A stretch of DNA of 64,000 nucleotides from Cellulomonas sp. Leaf334 (GCF_001424195.1 NZ_LMOO01000005.1:237646-301645), one strand, 5' to 3'; counted from the first letter of the stretch, positions 8,519 to 18,860 are shown. Notes: a model not told the origin generated them from the sequence alone. Translations and numbers: made by a program.

Positions 8519-8549
8519 AACAGCTCGAACCCTCAGGGTTCGGGCTGTT
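8519..8549 (+). terminator. Terminator of tRNA-Ser, overlapping the ltrA 3' end
   Basis: Arms of 14 bp (8519-8532 and 8536-8549, one G-U-type mismatch) close a 3-nt loop that is exactly the stop codon of ltrA on the other strand. The hairpin starts 8 nt after the tRNA, so it most likely terminates the tRNA and possibly ltrA from the other side. Confidence 0.7.
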
Positions 8550-9753
8550 GCTGTGCCCGGCCCAGGACGACGTCGCCGACGATCACCGCGAGCAGCACGC
8601 CGTTCGACACCCAGTTCAGCGCCAGCGGTGTCATCGTGTCCCGCAGCAGGAACACGCCCAGCACCAGGGCGACACCGACGAGGTGTGCGACGGACCACCG
8701 GCCGCCGGTGGCTCGTCGGAAGAAGGCGTTCCCCAGCAGGTAGACGGCCGCCGCGCCGCAGATGAGTCCCGCCGTCCACGTGTCGGTGTGCCCGAGGGGG
8801 TGCAGGAGGACCACCTCGTCGGCGACCGCGGTGAGCACGATGCCGACGATCAGCAGGAACGGGACGTACGTGTAGGCGGTCTGGGCGACCATCCCCGGGT
8901 TCGTCTGCGACGAGAAGTACGCCGTGGCGGACTGCTCGGAGCGGTCGAAGAACAGCAGCCAGATGAGCACCGTGCTCGCGAACGCGGCGAGGAACGCCAG
9001 GACCGTCACGCCGTCGACCTCCAGCTCCGCGAACGCGGTGCCGGTCACGATGATCGACTCACCCAGGCTGATGATGAGGAACAACGACACCCGCTCGGCC
9101 ATGTGCGACCCACGGACCGACCACGTGTGCGGGTTCGTCGGCCCCAGCCCGGGAACCCAGAACAGCGCCCGCGGCCCGGCCATGTCCAGCAGGGCGGCAA
9201 CCACCCAGAGCACCAACCGCGTCTGCTCGTCGGCGAGCGCACCGGCGATCCACAGCGCCCCGGACACGCTCAGCCACACTGTGATCCGCACGAAGTTCTG
9301 CGCGTTCTCCGGCCAGTGCCGGCCCATCGCCCACACCGTGAAGAGCGTCCGCCCCACCTGGATCAGCACGAACGGCACCGCGAACAGCAGCGCCTTGCCC
9401 TCGAACGCCTCCGGGATCGCGCTCGACATCAGCAGCCCCAGCCCCATGAGGACCAGCAGCATCGTGCGGACCGGCACCTTGTCCGGGTCCAGCCAGTTGG
9501 TCACCCACGTGGTGTCGATCCACAGCCACCACACCGCCCAGCCCAGGATCAGCGTGTGGAGGAGCGTGGTCAGGTCGGGGTGCGCGATGAGGCTGTGCGA
9601 CAGCTGCGTGACCGCGAAGACGAACACCAGGTCGAAGAACAGCTCCACGTAGCCGACGCGGCTGCTGTCGTGCCCGTCACCGTGCCGCAGCACGTCCGCC
9701 CGCATGCCCCAGCGCCCGCCGCCGGTGCCGATGCGGTTCGTGGTCGACGACAT
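8533..9753 (-). CDS. Low temperature requirement protein A (LtrA) family membrane protein
   Basis: A polytopic membrane protein of 406 aa. The family signatures are VGYVELFFDLVFVFAVTQLSH near the N-terminus and MAERVSLFLIISLGESIIVTG in the middle; about 10-12 hydrophobic segments are spread over the length. LtrA was named for Listeria growth at low temperature; its substrate or activity is not known. The start MSSTTNRIGTG is the last ATG before the conserved region. The apparent longer reading frame upstream runs through the antisense of tRNA-Arg and is not coding. It is a single gene between two tRNAs. Confidence 0.92.
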   Translation of the reverse strand: MSSTTNRIGTGGGRWGMRADVLRHGDGHDSSRVGYVELFFDLVFVFAVTQLSHSLIAHPDLTTLLHTLILGWAVWWLWIDTTWVTNWLDPDKVPVRTMLLVLMGLGLLMSSAIPEAFEGKALLFAVPFVLIQVGRTLFTVWAMGRHWPENAQNFVRITVWLSVSGALWIAGALADEQTRLVLWVVAALLDMAGPRALFWVPGLGPTNPHTWSVRGSHMAERVSLFLIISLGESIIVTGTAFAELEVDGVTVLAFLAAFASTVLIWLLFFDRSEQSATAYFSSQTNPGMVAQTAYTYVPFLLIVGIVLTAVADEVVLLHPLGHTDTWTAGLICGAAAVYLLGNAFFRRATGGRWSVAHLVGVALVLGVFLLRDTMTPLALNWVSNGVLLAVIVGDVVLGRAQQQPEP

Positions 9754-9852
9754 GGCCGCGATCCTGCCACGAGCGTGTGACGGCTCACGTGCATCCGGTT
9801 TGGGCGACCGGGCTCCTGGCCTGTATCGTCGTCTCCGGCCCTGCGGGGTCAT

Positions 9853-9925
9853 GCGCCCGTAGCTCAATGGATAGAGCATCTGACTACGGATCAGAAGGTT
9901 GGGGGTTCGAGTCCCTTCGGGCGCA
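9853..9925 (+). tRNA. tRNA-Arg (anticodon ACG)
   Basis: The 73-nt cloverleaf has acceptor GCGCCCG/CGGGCGC (9853-9859 and 9918-9924), discriminator A, anticodon stem TCTGA/TCAGA and loop CTACGGA with ACG at 9886-9888. CCA is not encoded. Confidence 0.97.
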
Positions 9926-9931
9926 CAGCAG

Positions 9932-9961
9932 GAGGCGCGGTGCTCACGGGCACCGCGCCTC
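9932..9961 (+). terminator. Terminator of tRNA-Arg
   Basis: A perfect 12-bp stem GAGGCGCGGTGC/GCACCGCGCCTC with a 6-nt loop begins 7 nt after the tRNA and is followed by AGGTCTTTCC. Confidence 0.8.
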
Positions 9962-9993
9962 AGGTCTTTCCAGGCCGGCCGCCGGGGAGGAGC

Positions 9994-10413
9994 ATGGCTC
10001 CTGACGGGCCTGGTCGCCGTCCCCGCGACGGTCCGTGGAGGCGTGCCGTGCGACGACGTCGGCTGATCTTCCGCTCGGTGGTGCTGGTGCTCGCGGTGGT
10101 GGGTGGCGTGCTCCTCGCCGTCCCGTTCTCGCTCGGCGGCGGAATCATCGTGATCGTTCTCGCGATGGTCGCGGCGGCCGAGCTGGCGGGTCTGGTGAGG
10201 GTGCTCCGCGACCGGAGACCCGACCATCCACCCCTCGGCGCGTGGTGGTGGTGCGAGTTCCCCGTCGACCACAAGGAGGTCCGGCTCGCCGTCGAGGACC
10301 CGACGTGGCGGTGCCGGCGGTGCGGCGACGTGCGGCACACACCCCCGGCGCGGTCGACCATCGACATCGCCGCGGAGGGCGAGGCGGGCATCAAACCCAT
10401 GTACCACGACTGA
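9994..10413 (+). CDS. Hypothetical small membrane protein
   Basis: A protein of 139 aa. After a basic N-terminus there are two adjoining hydrophobic segments (about 28-45 and 50-65) and then a soluble C-terminal domain of about 70 residues that includes LGAWWWCEFP and WRCRRCGDVRH, a possible CxxC metal site. The ATG at 9994 is preceded by GGGGAGG at about 5 nt. It lies just behind the tRNA-Arg terminator. I do not recognise the family. Confidence 0.65.
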   Translation: MAPDGPGRRPRDGPWRRAVRRRRLIFRSVVLVLAVVGGVLLAVPFSLGGGIIVIVLAMVAAAELAGLVRVLRDRRPDHPPLGAWWWCEFPVDHKEVRLAVEDPTWRCRRCGDVRHTPPARSTIDIAAEGEAGIKPMYHD

Positions 10414-10519
10414 CCGTCCACGGGACGACGAGGGTCCGTCGCTGGTCCCACGCGCGCGTCCGCGGGATCAGCCCGCAGGTCCACGCGCCGGAGGGGTGTC
10501 CCCGCGGACAGTGAGGAGC

Positions 10520-11065
10520 ATGACCCTCTATGTCGGTCGGCTCCCGGAGCGTGTGCGTCGCCGCCGTGCCCGCGCGGCCGTGATCGCCGCTGTCGCGACG
10601 CTCTGTGCGACGGCCGCGTTCGTCGTCCACCTCCTCGGCGGGCTCGCAGCGAACGGGGCGGACGACCTGCCACCGACCCCGGGGAGCGCCGCCGGGCTCG
10701 ACCCCGAGCTGCAGCGACGGTTCGACGTCGCCCGGGTGGCGGCGGCTGCCGACGGGGTCGAGCTCAAGCTGACGTCCGGGTGGCGGTCCGCCGCGGAGCA
10801 GCAGTCGCTCGTCGACGGGGCCGTCGAGAAGTACGGGTCGCTGGAGGAGGCGCGCCGGTGGGTGCTGCCGCCGGAGTCGTCGGCGCACGTCCAGGGGAAG
10901 GCGATCGACGTCGGGCCGACGGACGGTGCCCTGTGGTTGGAGCAGCACGGGCTCGAGCTCGGGCTGTGCCGGACCTACGCCAACGAGATGTGGCACTTCG
11001 AGATGCTCGCCGACGGCGCGACGGCATGCCCCGAGATGCACCTGGACTCATCCGGCGGCTGGTGA
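10520..11065 (+). CDS. D-alanyl-D-alanine carboxypeptidase, VanY-like (peptidase M15B)
   Basis: A zinc peptidase (181 aa) predicted to trim D-Ala-D-Ala ends of peptidoglycan outside the membrane. An N-terminal membrane anchor (about 20-40) is followed by the M15 core: LTSGWRSAAEQQSLV (near 80), the metal site SAHVQGKAIDVGP (SxHxxGxAxD, near 120) and NEMWHFEM (near 155) with the last His ligand. A GAGGAG precedes the ATG. The 3' end overlaps the convergent holin-like gene by 18 bp. The domain is short for the family, but all ligand motifs are present. Confidence 0.92.
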   Translation: MTLYVGRLPERVRRRRARAAVIAAVATLCATAAFVVHLLGGLAANGADDLPPTPGSAAGLDPELQRRFDVARVAAAADGVELKLTSGWRSAAEQQSLVDGAVEKYGSLEEARRWVLPPESSAHVQGKAIDVGPTDGALWLEQHGLELGLCRTYANEMWHFEMLADGATACPEMHLDSSGGW

Positions 11066-11449
11066 GCCCTTCCTCGCATCGACGCGGTTGCGCAGGAGGA
11101 TCAGCGGGAGGATCAGCGTCCCGAGCATCGTGACGATCCAGACGGTGAGCGAGCCGAAGACCCACGCGCTGGTGCCGCTGATGGTCAGGCCGTCACCGAT
11201 GAGCGTCGCGACGAAGAGCGCTGCGACGGTGGAGACGAGGCCGACGGCGCCCGTGAGCGCGTTCGCGTACTTGCGGGACATGACCAGGAACCACGGCGTC
11301 AGGATGCTCTGCAGGACCGCGAACACCACCACCGCGACCAGGAACCCCGAGGCGGTGATGGTGAACCCGTCGACGATCAACGACGCGATCCACAGCCCGA
11401 GGGCCGCCGACGCCAGGAAGATGAACGCCCGGATGAGGAAGACGACCAT
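11048..11449 (-). CDS. Phage-holin-4-2-like four-helix membrane protein
   Basis: A protein of 133 aa made almost entirely of four hydrophobic segments, with SLIVDGFTI and GDGLTI repeated at matching places, which suggests an internal duplication of a two-helix unit. It resembles proteins annotated as phage holin family (PF04020-like), which are ordinary chromosomal membrane proteins in many bacteria; no phage gene is near. The ATG at 11449 is used; an AAGGAG lies about 11 nt upstream. The function is unknown. Confidence 0.75.
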   Translation of the reverse strand: MVVFLIRAFIFLASAALGLWIASLIVDGFTITASGFLVAVVVFAVLQSILTPWFLVMSRKYANALTGAVGLVSTVAALFVATLIGDGLTISGTSAWVFGSLTVWIVTMLGTLILPLILLRNRVDARKGSPAAG

Positions 11450-11600
11450 GGGGCCACGCGCTCCTTCGTCGGCGACGGGCGCAGGACGGCTCCTGGCCCT
11501 GGGGCTCACAGTAGGGACTGGCCGCCCGCAGGCGCCAGGGTGTGACCAGTCCGTTTGTTACGAGTGATCGCACGGAGAGGTTCTCGTCCGGGTCGCCCGC

Positions 11601-11606
11601 TACCGT
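11601..11606 (+). promoter_or_regulatory. -10 box TACCGT, leaderless promoter of glycogen phosphorylase
   Basis: TACCGT is 7 nt upstream of GTG 11614, without a Shine-Dalgarno sequence. This favours 11614 over the GTG at 11605 or the upstream ATG. Confidence 0.6.
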
Positions 11607-11613
11607 GGCGAGG

Positions 11614-14085
<2,472 letters not shown>

Positions 14086-14094
14086 CGACCCCAC

Positions 14095-14140
14095 AGCGTC
14101 CGAGGAAGTGGCCGCCAGAGCGCTCACTTCCTCGGACGCT
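14095..14140 (-). repeat. Dispersed intergenic hairpin element, copy 1; also glgP terminator
   Basis: Perfect 16-bp arms (14095-14110, 14125-14140) enclose a 14-nt loop, 10 nt after the glgP stop. Read on the minus strand it begins AGCGTCCGAGGAAGTGAGCG. The inner 18 nt CGTCCGAGGAAGTGAGCG recur at 62547-62564 in another intergenic hairpin, and the loops are also similar. The strength and position fit a terminator. Confidence 0.75.
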
Positions 14141-14159
14141 GTCGTGTGGTGGCGGGGCC

Positions 14160-14165
14160 TACCCT
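14160..14165 (+). promoter_or_regulatory. -10 box TACCCT, leaderless promoter of DUF5997 gene
   Basis: TACCCT lies 6 nt before the GTG at 14172; no ribosome site is present. Confidence 0.55.
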
Positions 14166-14171
14166 TGACGC

Positions 14172-14588
14172 GTGACACCCGCGAAGAAGTCCCAGGAGAT
14201 GAAGGCGTCCACCGCCGCCGCCAAGCTCGACGTGTACCTGCCGGCGACCCCGGAGGACTTCCAGAACCGGATGATCACGCGCGACGAGCTGTCGGAGCTG
14301 CAGCGCACGCCTCCGCAGTGGCTGGTGGACCTGCGTCGTGAGGGACCGCACCCGCGCAGCGTCATCGCCGGGCGGCTGCGCATCTCGATCAGCGGTCTCG
14401 CCCGCGGCGGGATCACCGACCCGCTGACCACCGAGCAGATCGAGCAGCTGCAGGCCGAGCCGCCCAACTGGCTGGTCCGCGAGCGGGAGATCGCCGCGCA
14501 GGTCCGGCTCGAGGAGCGTCTGCAGGAGTCGCGGGAGGCCGACCGTAAGGCCGAGGCCGACCGCAAGGCCGCCGCGCAGAAGTCCTGA
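14172..14588 (+). CDS. DUF5997 family protein
   Basis: A soluble 138-aa protein. The conserved core is KKSQEMKASTAAAKLDVYLP, TPEDFQNRMITRDELSELQ, then two related segments TPPQWLVDLRREGPHPR and EPPNWLVREREIAAQ, with an Arg/Glu/Lys-rich C-terminal helix. The family is nearly confined to actinobacteria and has no known role. The GTG start is supported by the -10 box 6 nt upstream. Confidence 0.85.
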   Translation: MTPAKKSQEMKASTAAAKLDVYLPATPEDFQNRMITRDELSELQRTPPQWLVDLRREGPHPRSVIAGRLRISISGLARGGITDPLTTEQIEQLQAEPPNWLVREREIAAQVRLEERLQESREADRKAEADRKAAAQKS

Positions 14589-14619
14589 TCGGCGGGAGCC
14601 GGCTCTCGCCGAGGACCGG

Positions 14620-16149
14620 TCAGAGCCCTCCGTGGGGCGGGTCGAAGTCGGGGACCAGGACCGGGGTGTCGCGGTTGAGCGACTCGCCGCGGAAGAACGG
14701 CCGCAGCGACATCCGCGCGGCGCACGCCACCATCAGCGGCACGCCGAGGGCGAGCATCCCGATGCCGATGACGAACACCCCGCCGACGCCGCCGAAGCTG
14801 GTGTATCCGTAGTCCGGGTCGAGCATGTCCCGCGCGGAGATGCCGAACGCCCACACCATCCCGAGGCCGCCGAGCACGGGGAACAGCCCGCGCAGGAAGA
14901 AGTTGCGGGTGCTGCGGAAGATGGAGCGCCAGAAGTACGCGACGCACGCGAACGCGGTCACGGCGTAGTAGAACGCCACGGCGAGACCGAGTGACGCGAT
15001 CGAGTCGAATAGCGCGTCCTCGCTGAGCAGCTTGAGCACGATGTAGAACAGGCCCGCGGTGACGCCCATGACGATCGTGGAGAACGACGGCGTCTTGAAC
15101 ACGGGGTGCACGCGCGCGAACTGCCCGGGCACGGCCTTGTAGACGGCCATCGCGAGGGTGCCGCGGGCGGTCGGCAGGATGGTGGTCTGCGTCGACGCGG
15201 TGGCGGACACCGCGATGACGAGCAGCAGGACGAACGCCATCACGGGGCCGAGCATGGGGCCGCCGAGGACGGTGACGACGTCGTCGATGTTGGCCTCGTT
15301 GTTCAGGCCGATCCCCGTCGTGCCGAACCCCGCGTACGCCTGGACCGCGACGGCGACCAGGCAGTAGGTGACCAGGAGGATGACCGTGGCCAGGACCGCG
15401 GCGCGGCCGGGGGTGCGCGCGAGGTCCTTGGTCTCCTCGTTGACGGCCAGGCACGCGTCCCAGCCCCAGTAGATGAACAGGCACAGGATGACGGCGGCGG
15501 CGATGGCCGACGAGCTCAGTCCCACCGGGCTGAACCACGACCACTCCGGCAGCACCGCCTGCGGCCCGGCGGTCCCGCCGTAGACCTTCCAGAGCGCCAG
15601 GATGCTCAGCCCGCCGAGCACGATGAACTGGAACACGACGAGCACGTTCTGCAGCCGCTCGCTGACGATGATCCCGCGGTAGCTCACCCACGTCATCGCC
15701 GCGATGAACCCGACGCCCAGGAGCAGGACCGCGATGCGGCTCTCGGCGACCTCGTCCAGGCCGAACGCGCGCAGGAAGTAGACGGCCGCGACCTCCGCGA
15801 CGTTGGCCAGCACGATGATCCCGGAGACGGCGACGCCCCAGCCGCCCATCCAGCCGACCCACGGCCCGAGCGCCTTCGAGCCCCACGTGAACGTGGTGCC
15901 GCAGTCCGGCATCACCGAGTTGAGCTCGCGGTACGCGATGGCGGTCAGCAGCATCGGGACGAACGCGATGAGGAACATGGCCGGCGACTTCTCACCGACA
16001 GCCAGGACCACGTAGCCGAGCGTCGCGGCCAGCGAGTACGCCGGGGCCGTCGACGCGAGGCCGATCACGGTGTTGCCCCAGAGGCCGAGGCTGCCGGTGC
16101 TCAGCCCTTTCGTGGGCGCAGGGGACTCGTCGGTCACGGCACTGCTCAT
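14620..16149 (-). CDS. APC family amino acid permease
   Basis: A 509-aa transporter of the amino acid-polyamine-organocation superfamily. The N-terminal signature GLSTGSLGLWGNTVIGLASTA is followed by 12-13 hydrophobic segments, the helix-3 region DCGTTFTWGSKALGPWVGW, and WGWDACLAVNEETKD in the middle. The substrate cannot be read from the sequence; amino acids or polyamines are likely. It stands alone and converges on DUF5997. It ends HGGL with a soluble 40-residue tail. Confidence 0.92.
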   Translation of the reverse strand: MSSAVTDESPAPTKGLSTGSLGLWGNTVIGLASTAPAYSLAATLGYVVLAVGEKSPAMFLIAFVPMLLTAIAYRELNSVMPDCGTTFTWGSKALGPWVGWMGGWGVAVSGIIVLANVAEVAAVYFLRAFGLDEVAESRIAVLLLGVGFIAAMTWVSYRGIIVSERLQNVLVVFQFIVLGGLSILALWKVYGGTAGPQAVLPEWSWFSPVGLSSSAIAAAVILCLFIYWGWDACLAVNEETKDLARTPGRAAVLATVILLVTYCLVAVAVQAYAGFGTTGIGLNNEANIDDVVTVLGGPMLGPVMAFVLLLVIAVSATASTQTTILPTARGTLAMAVYKAVPGQFARVHPVFKTPSFSTIVMGVTAGLFYIVLKLLSEDALFDSIASLGLAVAFYYAVTAFACVAYFWRSIFRSTRNFFLRGLFPVLGGLGMVWAFGISARDMLDPDYGYTSFGGVGGVFVIGIGMLALGVPLMVACAARMSLRPFFRGESLNRDTPVLVPDFDPPHGGL

Positions 16150-16256
16150 CGGACCTCCCGGCTCGCGTCGTCGCGGTGCCCCCGGAAACGGACAGTACTC
16201 CCGCGGGGTCGCCGCGCGCCGGACCGGAGCCCTCGAACCCGACGTGAGTACCGCGA

Positions 16257-16278
16257 ACGGGTGGATGACGTCACCCGT
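16257..16278. promoter_or_regulatory. Inverted repeat in the 242-bp gap before the permease gene
   Basis: ACGGGTG and CACCCGT are separated by GATGACGT. It lies about 110 bp upstream of the permease start and could be a regulator site for the permease. I see nothing else in the gap from 16150 to 16391. Confidence 0.3.
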
Positions 16279-16391
16279 GTCGGCTTCGCCCCCGGCTCGA
16301 CCGCGAACGAGCCATGGGTGACGCGAGATCGCGCCGTAGCGGCACTCATGGCTTGGTCGGCGCTGAAGGGAGGCGTAGAGGTGGCCGGAGG

Positions 16392-17237
16392 TCAGCGGCC
16401 CGGGCGGGGCTTGCGGGGGTTGGGCTTCTTCGACGACGAGCGGGTCGACGACGACCGCCCGGACCCACCCTTGCCGGATCTCTTGCCCGACGTACCGCTC
16501 GTGCCCGACGTACCGCTCTTGCCCGACGCGCCGCTCTTGCCCGACGCGCCGCTCTTGCCCGATGTCGCGGTGCCTGCGGACGACCCGCCCGCCCGGCGAC
16601 CGCGACCGGTCGGCTCGACGGGTGGTGGGGCGCCGCGGCCGCGAGAGCTCGTGGCGGTGCGGCCGCGGACGATGCCGATGATCTCCTCGGTCAGGTCGTC
16701 GTAGCGGTCGGTGATCCAGGCGAGACCGACGGCGGACCCGGGGGCGTCGCGCACGACGCGGGCCGTGAGCCCGCGACGCTGGTGCAGGCGGCCGAGCGAC
16801 TGCGGCAGGACGATCACGCCGATGCCGGCGGCGACGAGGTCGATCGCGTCGGCCGTCGTGGGAACGGGGTCACCGGCGAACGGGGTGCCCGGTGGGTCGG
16901 CCCAGTGCAGCTGGTCGTCGAGGGGCACGAGGAGCGTCTCGTCGTCGAGGTCGGCGGCGTCGACCTCCTCCACGACGCTCACCACATGGTCCTTGGGCAC
17001 GACGACGACCGTGGCCTCGGTGTACAGGGAGATCGTCGACAGGTCGTCACCGACGACGGGCAGCCGGACGAGGGCGACGTCCGCGCCGCCGGACCGCAGG
17101 AGGGTCACGGCCGCGTCGGGGGACGTGTGCACGAGCTCGACCGGGACGTCCGGCAGCCGCTGCTGCCAGACGCGCAGCCAGCGGTCGGGGTTGACGCCCG
17201 GGACGAGCGCGAGCCGGAACACGACGGGCGCGGTCAC
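16392..17237 (-). CDS. LysR-type substrate-binding domain protein without HTH, with repetitive basic tail
   Basis: A protein of about 281 aa. Residues 1-205 match the effector-binding half of LysR regulators (FRLALVPGVNPDRWL at the start, LVRLPVVGDDLSTISLY, AIDLVAAGIGVIVLPQSLGR), but there is no winged helix-turn-helix. The C-terminal 75 residues are low complexity with five SGKSGA/T units and a very basic end (SSKKPNPRKPRPGR). The tail may bind nucleic acid in place of the HTH, which is inference. The GTG at 17237 overlaps the stop of a 24-codon frame that itself overlaps trmB. Confidence 0.8.
   Translation of the reverse strand: MTAPVVFRLALVPGVNPDRWLRVWQQRLPDVPVELVHTSPDAAVTLLRSGGADVALVRLPVVGDDLSTISLYTEATVVVVPKDHVVSVVEEVDAADLDDETLLVPLDDQLHWADPPGTPFAGDPVPTTADAIDLVAAGIGVIVLPQSLGRLHQRRGLTARVVRDAPGSAVGLAWITDRYDDLTEEIIGIVRGRTATSSRGRGAPPPVEPTGRGRRAGGSSAGTATSGKSGASGKSGASGKSGTSGTSGTSGKRSGKGGSGRSSSTRSSSKKPNPRKPRPGR
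16480..16569. repeat. Five 18-bp tandem repeats inside the LysR-like gene
   Basis: There are five head-to-tail units of the type CTCTTGCCCGACGCGCCG (units start at 16480, 16498, 16516, 16534, 16552). Each encodes a six-residue Ser/Gly/Lys/Ala block, so copy-number change would keep the frame. Confidence 0.9.
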
Positions 17238-17308
17238 TGGGTGCTCCGGGTGGCCGGGAGGGTCGTCGGAACGGCCGGACCGCGCGGTGCGGGGGTGGGC
17301 GTGCTCAT
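17234..17308 (-). CDS. Possible 24-codon linking ORF between trmB and the LysR-like gene
   Basis: An ATG that overlaps the trmB stop as ATGA opens a 24-codon frame (MSTPTPAPRGPAVPTTLPAT and four more) whose TGA overlaps the next GTG start as GTGA. The double overlap is the pattern expected of translational coupling. The peptide is Pro/Thr-rich and has no recognisable function; it may only carry ribosomes into the next gene. Confidence 0.4.
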   Translation of the reverse strand: MSTPTPAPRGPAVPTTLPATRSTQ

Positions 17309-18045
17309 CGCACCCGCCGGAAGACCAGGTCACGGACCTCGTGGCCCAGGTCGAGGCCGCGCTGCTCGAACTTGGTGACGGGTCGGTGCGCGGGGCGCGG
17401 CGTGAAACCGTCGGCGGTGTTCTCCAGGAACGGGTCCGCGGTGAGCGCCTCCAGCATCGCGTCGGCGTAGTCCACCCAGTCGGTCGCGCAGTGCAGGGTG
17501 CCGCCGACGCGCAACCGCGACCGCAGCAGCGCCACGTGGGACGGCTGCACGAGCCGGCGCTTGTGGTGGCGGGCCTTGGGCCACGGGTCGGGGAAGAACA
17601 CGTGGACGGCGTCGAGCGACTTCTCGGGCAGGACGGTCCGCACGAGGTCGAGGGCGTCGCCGTGGGCGATGCGGACGTTGGTGAGGCCGGCGCGGTCGAG
17701 CAGGCCCAGCAGGTTCGCGACGCCAGGCAGGTGGGCCTCGACGGCCAGGTAGTCGCGCGACGGGTCCGCGTCGGCCATGGCGGCGGTCGTCTCGCCCATA
17801 CCGGAGCCGATCTCGAGGACGAGCGGCGCCGGGCGGCCGAACAGCGCGACGGTGTCCAACCGGCCGTCGGCGGTGAGGGGTATCGGGGAGTCCGCGTCGT
17901 GCACGGAGAACCCGAGCCGCGGCCACAGGAACCGCAGGGCGTCCTCGCGCTCGCGGCCCAGGGGGGCGCGGCGCGGGTGGAACGTGCGCAGCGGCTCGTG
18001 TGGGCGCGCGGCCACGTGCCGGAACGCGTCGGACGGGAGGCTCAC
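17305..18045 (-). CDS. trmB: tRNA (guanine-46-N7)-methyltransferase
   Basis: SAM-dependent enzyme (246 aa) that makes m7G46 in the variable loop of tRNAs. Family motifs: LVLEIGSGMGETTAAMA (SAM site, near 75), YLAVEAHLPGVANLL, VHVFFPDPWPKARHHKRRL (near 145) and the end motif PVTKFEQRGLDLGHEVRDL. The GTG start has a TAGGCT box 8 nt upstream (18054-18059). Its end overlaps the start of a small linking frame leading into the LysR-like gene. Confidence 0.95.
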   Translation of the reverse strand: MSLPSDAFRHVAARPHEPLRTFHPRRAPLGREREDALRFLWPRLGFSVHDADSPIPLTADGRLDTVALFGRPAPLVLEIGSGMGETTAAMADADPSRDYLAVEAHLPGVANLLGLLDRAGLTNVRIAHGDALDLVRTVLPEKSLDAVHVFFPDPWPKARHHKRRLVQPSHVALLRSRLRVGGTLHCATDWVDYADAMLEALTADPFLENTADGFTPRPAHRPVTKFEQRGLDLGHEVRDLVFRRVR

Positions 18046-18053
18046 GATCCGCC

Positions 18054-18059
18054 AGCCTA
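18054..18059 (-). promoter_or_regulatory. -10 box TAGGCT of trmB
   Basis: TAGGCT on the minus strand, 8 nt before the trmB GTG. It implies a leader of at most 1-2 nt. Confidence 0.5.
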
Positions 18060-18077
18060 GGTGCCGCCGCGAGGCCG

Positions 18078-18860
18078 TCAGGACCCGGCGGTGGGCGTGA
18101 TGAGCGCGAAGACCTCACCGAACGGTCCGGCCACGATCGCCATGCGACCGAACGGGCTGTCGGTCGGCGGGCTGACGACCCGTCCGCCCAGCTCGGTCAC
18201 GCGCGCGGCCGAGGCGTCGGTGTCGGTGACGGCGAAGTAGATCGTCCACGCGGCGGGTGCGTCGGTCCCCGCCTGGGCTCCGTAGCGACCGACCCCGGCC
18301 GCAGGGTGGCCGTCGAGGGACAGGGACGTGTAGGTGAAGCCGGGGGCGCTGAGGTCCTCGACGTCGTACCCGAACACCTGCTGGTAGAACGCGACGGCGG
18401 TCGGCTGGTCGTGCACGAGGACCTCGCACCACACCATGGAGCCGGGCTCGTCGGTGACGTCCCAGCCGGTGTGCGACGCGGCCTGCCAGATGCCGAAGAC
18501 GGCCCCGGCGGTGTCGGCGACGATCGCCATGCTGCCGAAGTCCATGATCGGCATCGCCGGCACCACCTCGGTGCCGCCGGCGTCGGCGACGGCAGCGACC
18601 GTCGCGGCGAGGTCGTCGCTGGCGAGGTAGACGCACCAGGCGGGGGGCGGGGCGGGGTCGTCGCCCATGGGCTCGCCGAGCCCGACGACGCGCCGGTCGC
18701 CGACGAACGCCTGCGTGTAGTAGCCGGTCTCCGGGCCGCCGACCTCGAACTGCCAGTCGAGCAGGGGCCCGTAGAACGCGCGCGCGACCGCCAGGTCGGG
18801 CACGGTGATGTCGGCCCAGGCCGGGGTTCCGGGGGGCCAGGCCTCGCGACGAGTGGTCAT
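18078..18860 (-). CDS. VOC family protein, two glyoxalase-like domains
   Basis: A 260-aa protein of two tandem vicinal-oxygen-chelate domains, laid out like Mycobacterium tuberculosis Rv0577. Domain 1: WADITVPDLAVARAFYGPLL to FGIWQAASHTG. Domain 2: VWCEVLVHDQPTAVAFYQQV to FGRMAIVAGPFGEVFALI. Several canonical metal ligands are not obvious, so catalysis is uncertain. The start is MTTRREAW. It is divergent from the cation transporter gene. Confidence 0.88.
   Translation of the reverse strand: MTTRREAWPPGTPAWADITVPDLAVARAFYGPLLDWQFEVGGPETGYYTQAFVGDRRVVGLGEPMGDDPAPPPAWCVYLASDDLAATVAAVADAGGTEVVPAMPIMDFGSMAIVADTAGAVFGIWQAASHTGWDVTDEPGSMVWCEVLVHDQPTAVAFYQQVFGYDVEDLSAPGFTYTSLSLDGHPAAGVGRYGAQAGTDAPAAWTIYFAVTDTDASAARVTELGGRVVSPPTDSPFGRMAIVAGPFGEVFALITPTAGS

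Noticed and set aside
8533..10407. Extension of the ltrA frame upstream to 10407
   Set aside because: The extension is the antisense of tRNA-Arg and the next gene, and gives the well-known false peptide GTRTPNLLIRSQMLYPLSYG.
11048..11449. Holin-like protein as a sign of a prophage
   Set aside because: No phage structural, integrase or lysis gene is near; this family is common in bacterial chromosomes.
14159..15886. Minus-strand frame of 575 codons across the permease gene and DUF5997
   Set aside because: Different phase from the clear 12-helix permease and opposite to DUF5997; composition is that of shadow frames.
16480..16569. Tandem 18-bp units considered as a CRISPR or intergenic array
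   Set aside because: Units are contiguous without spacers and lie inside an open reading frame, encoding Ser/Gly/Lys repeats.
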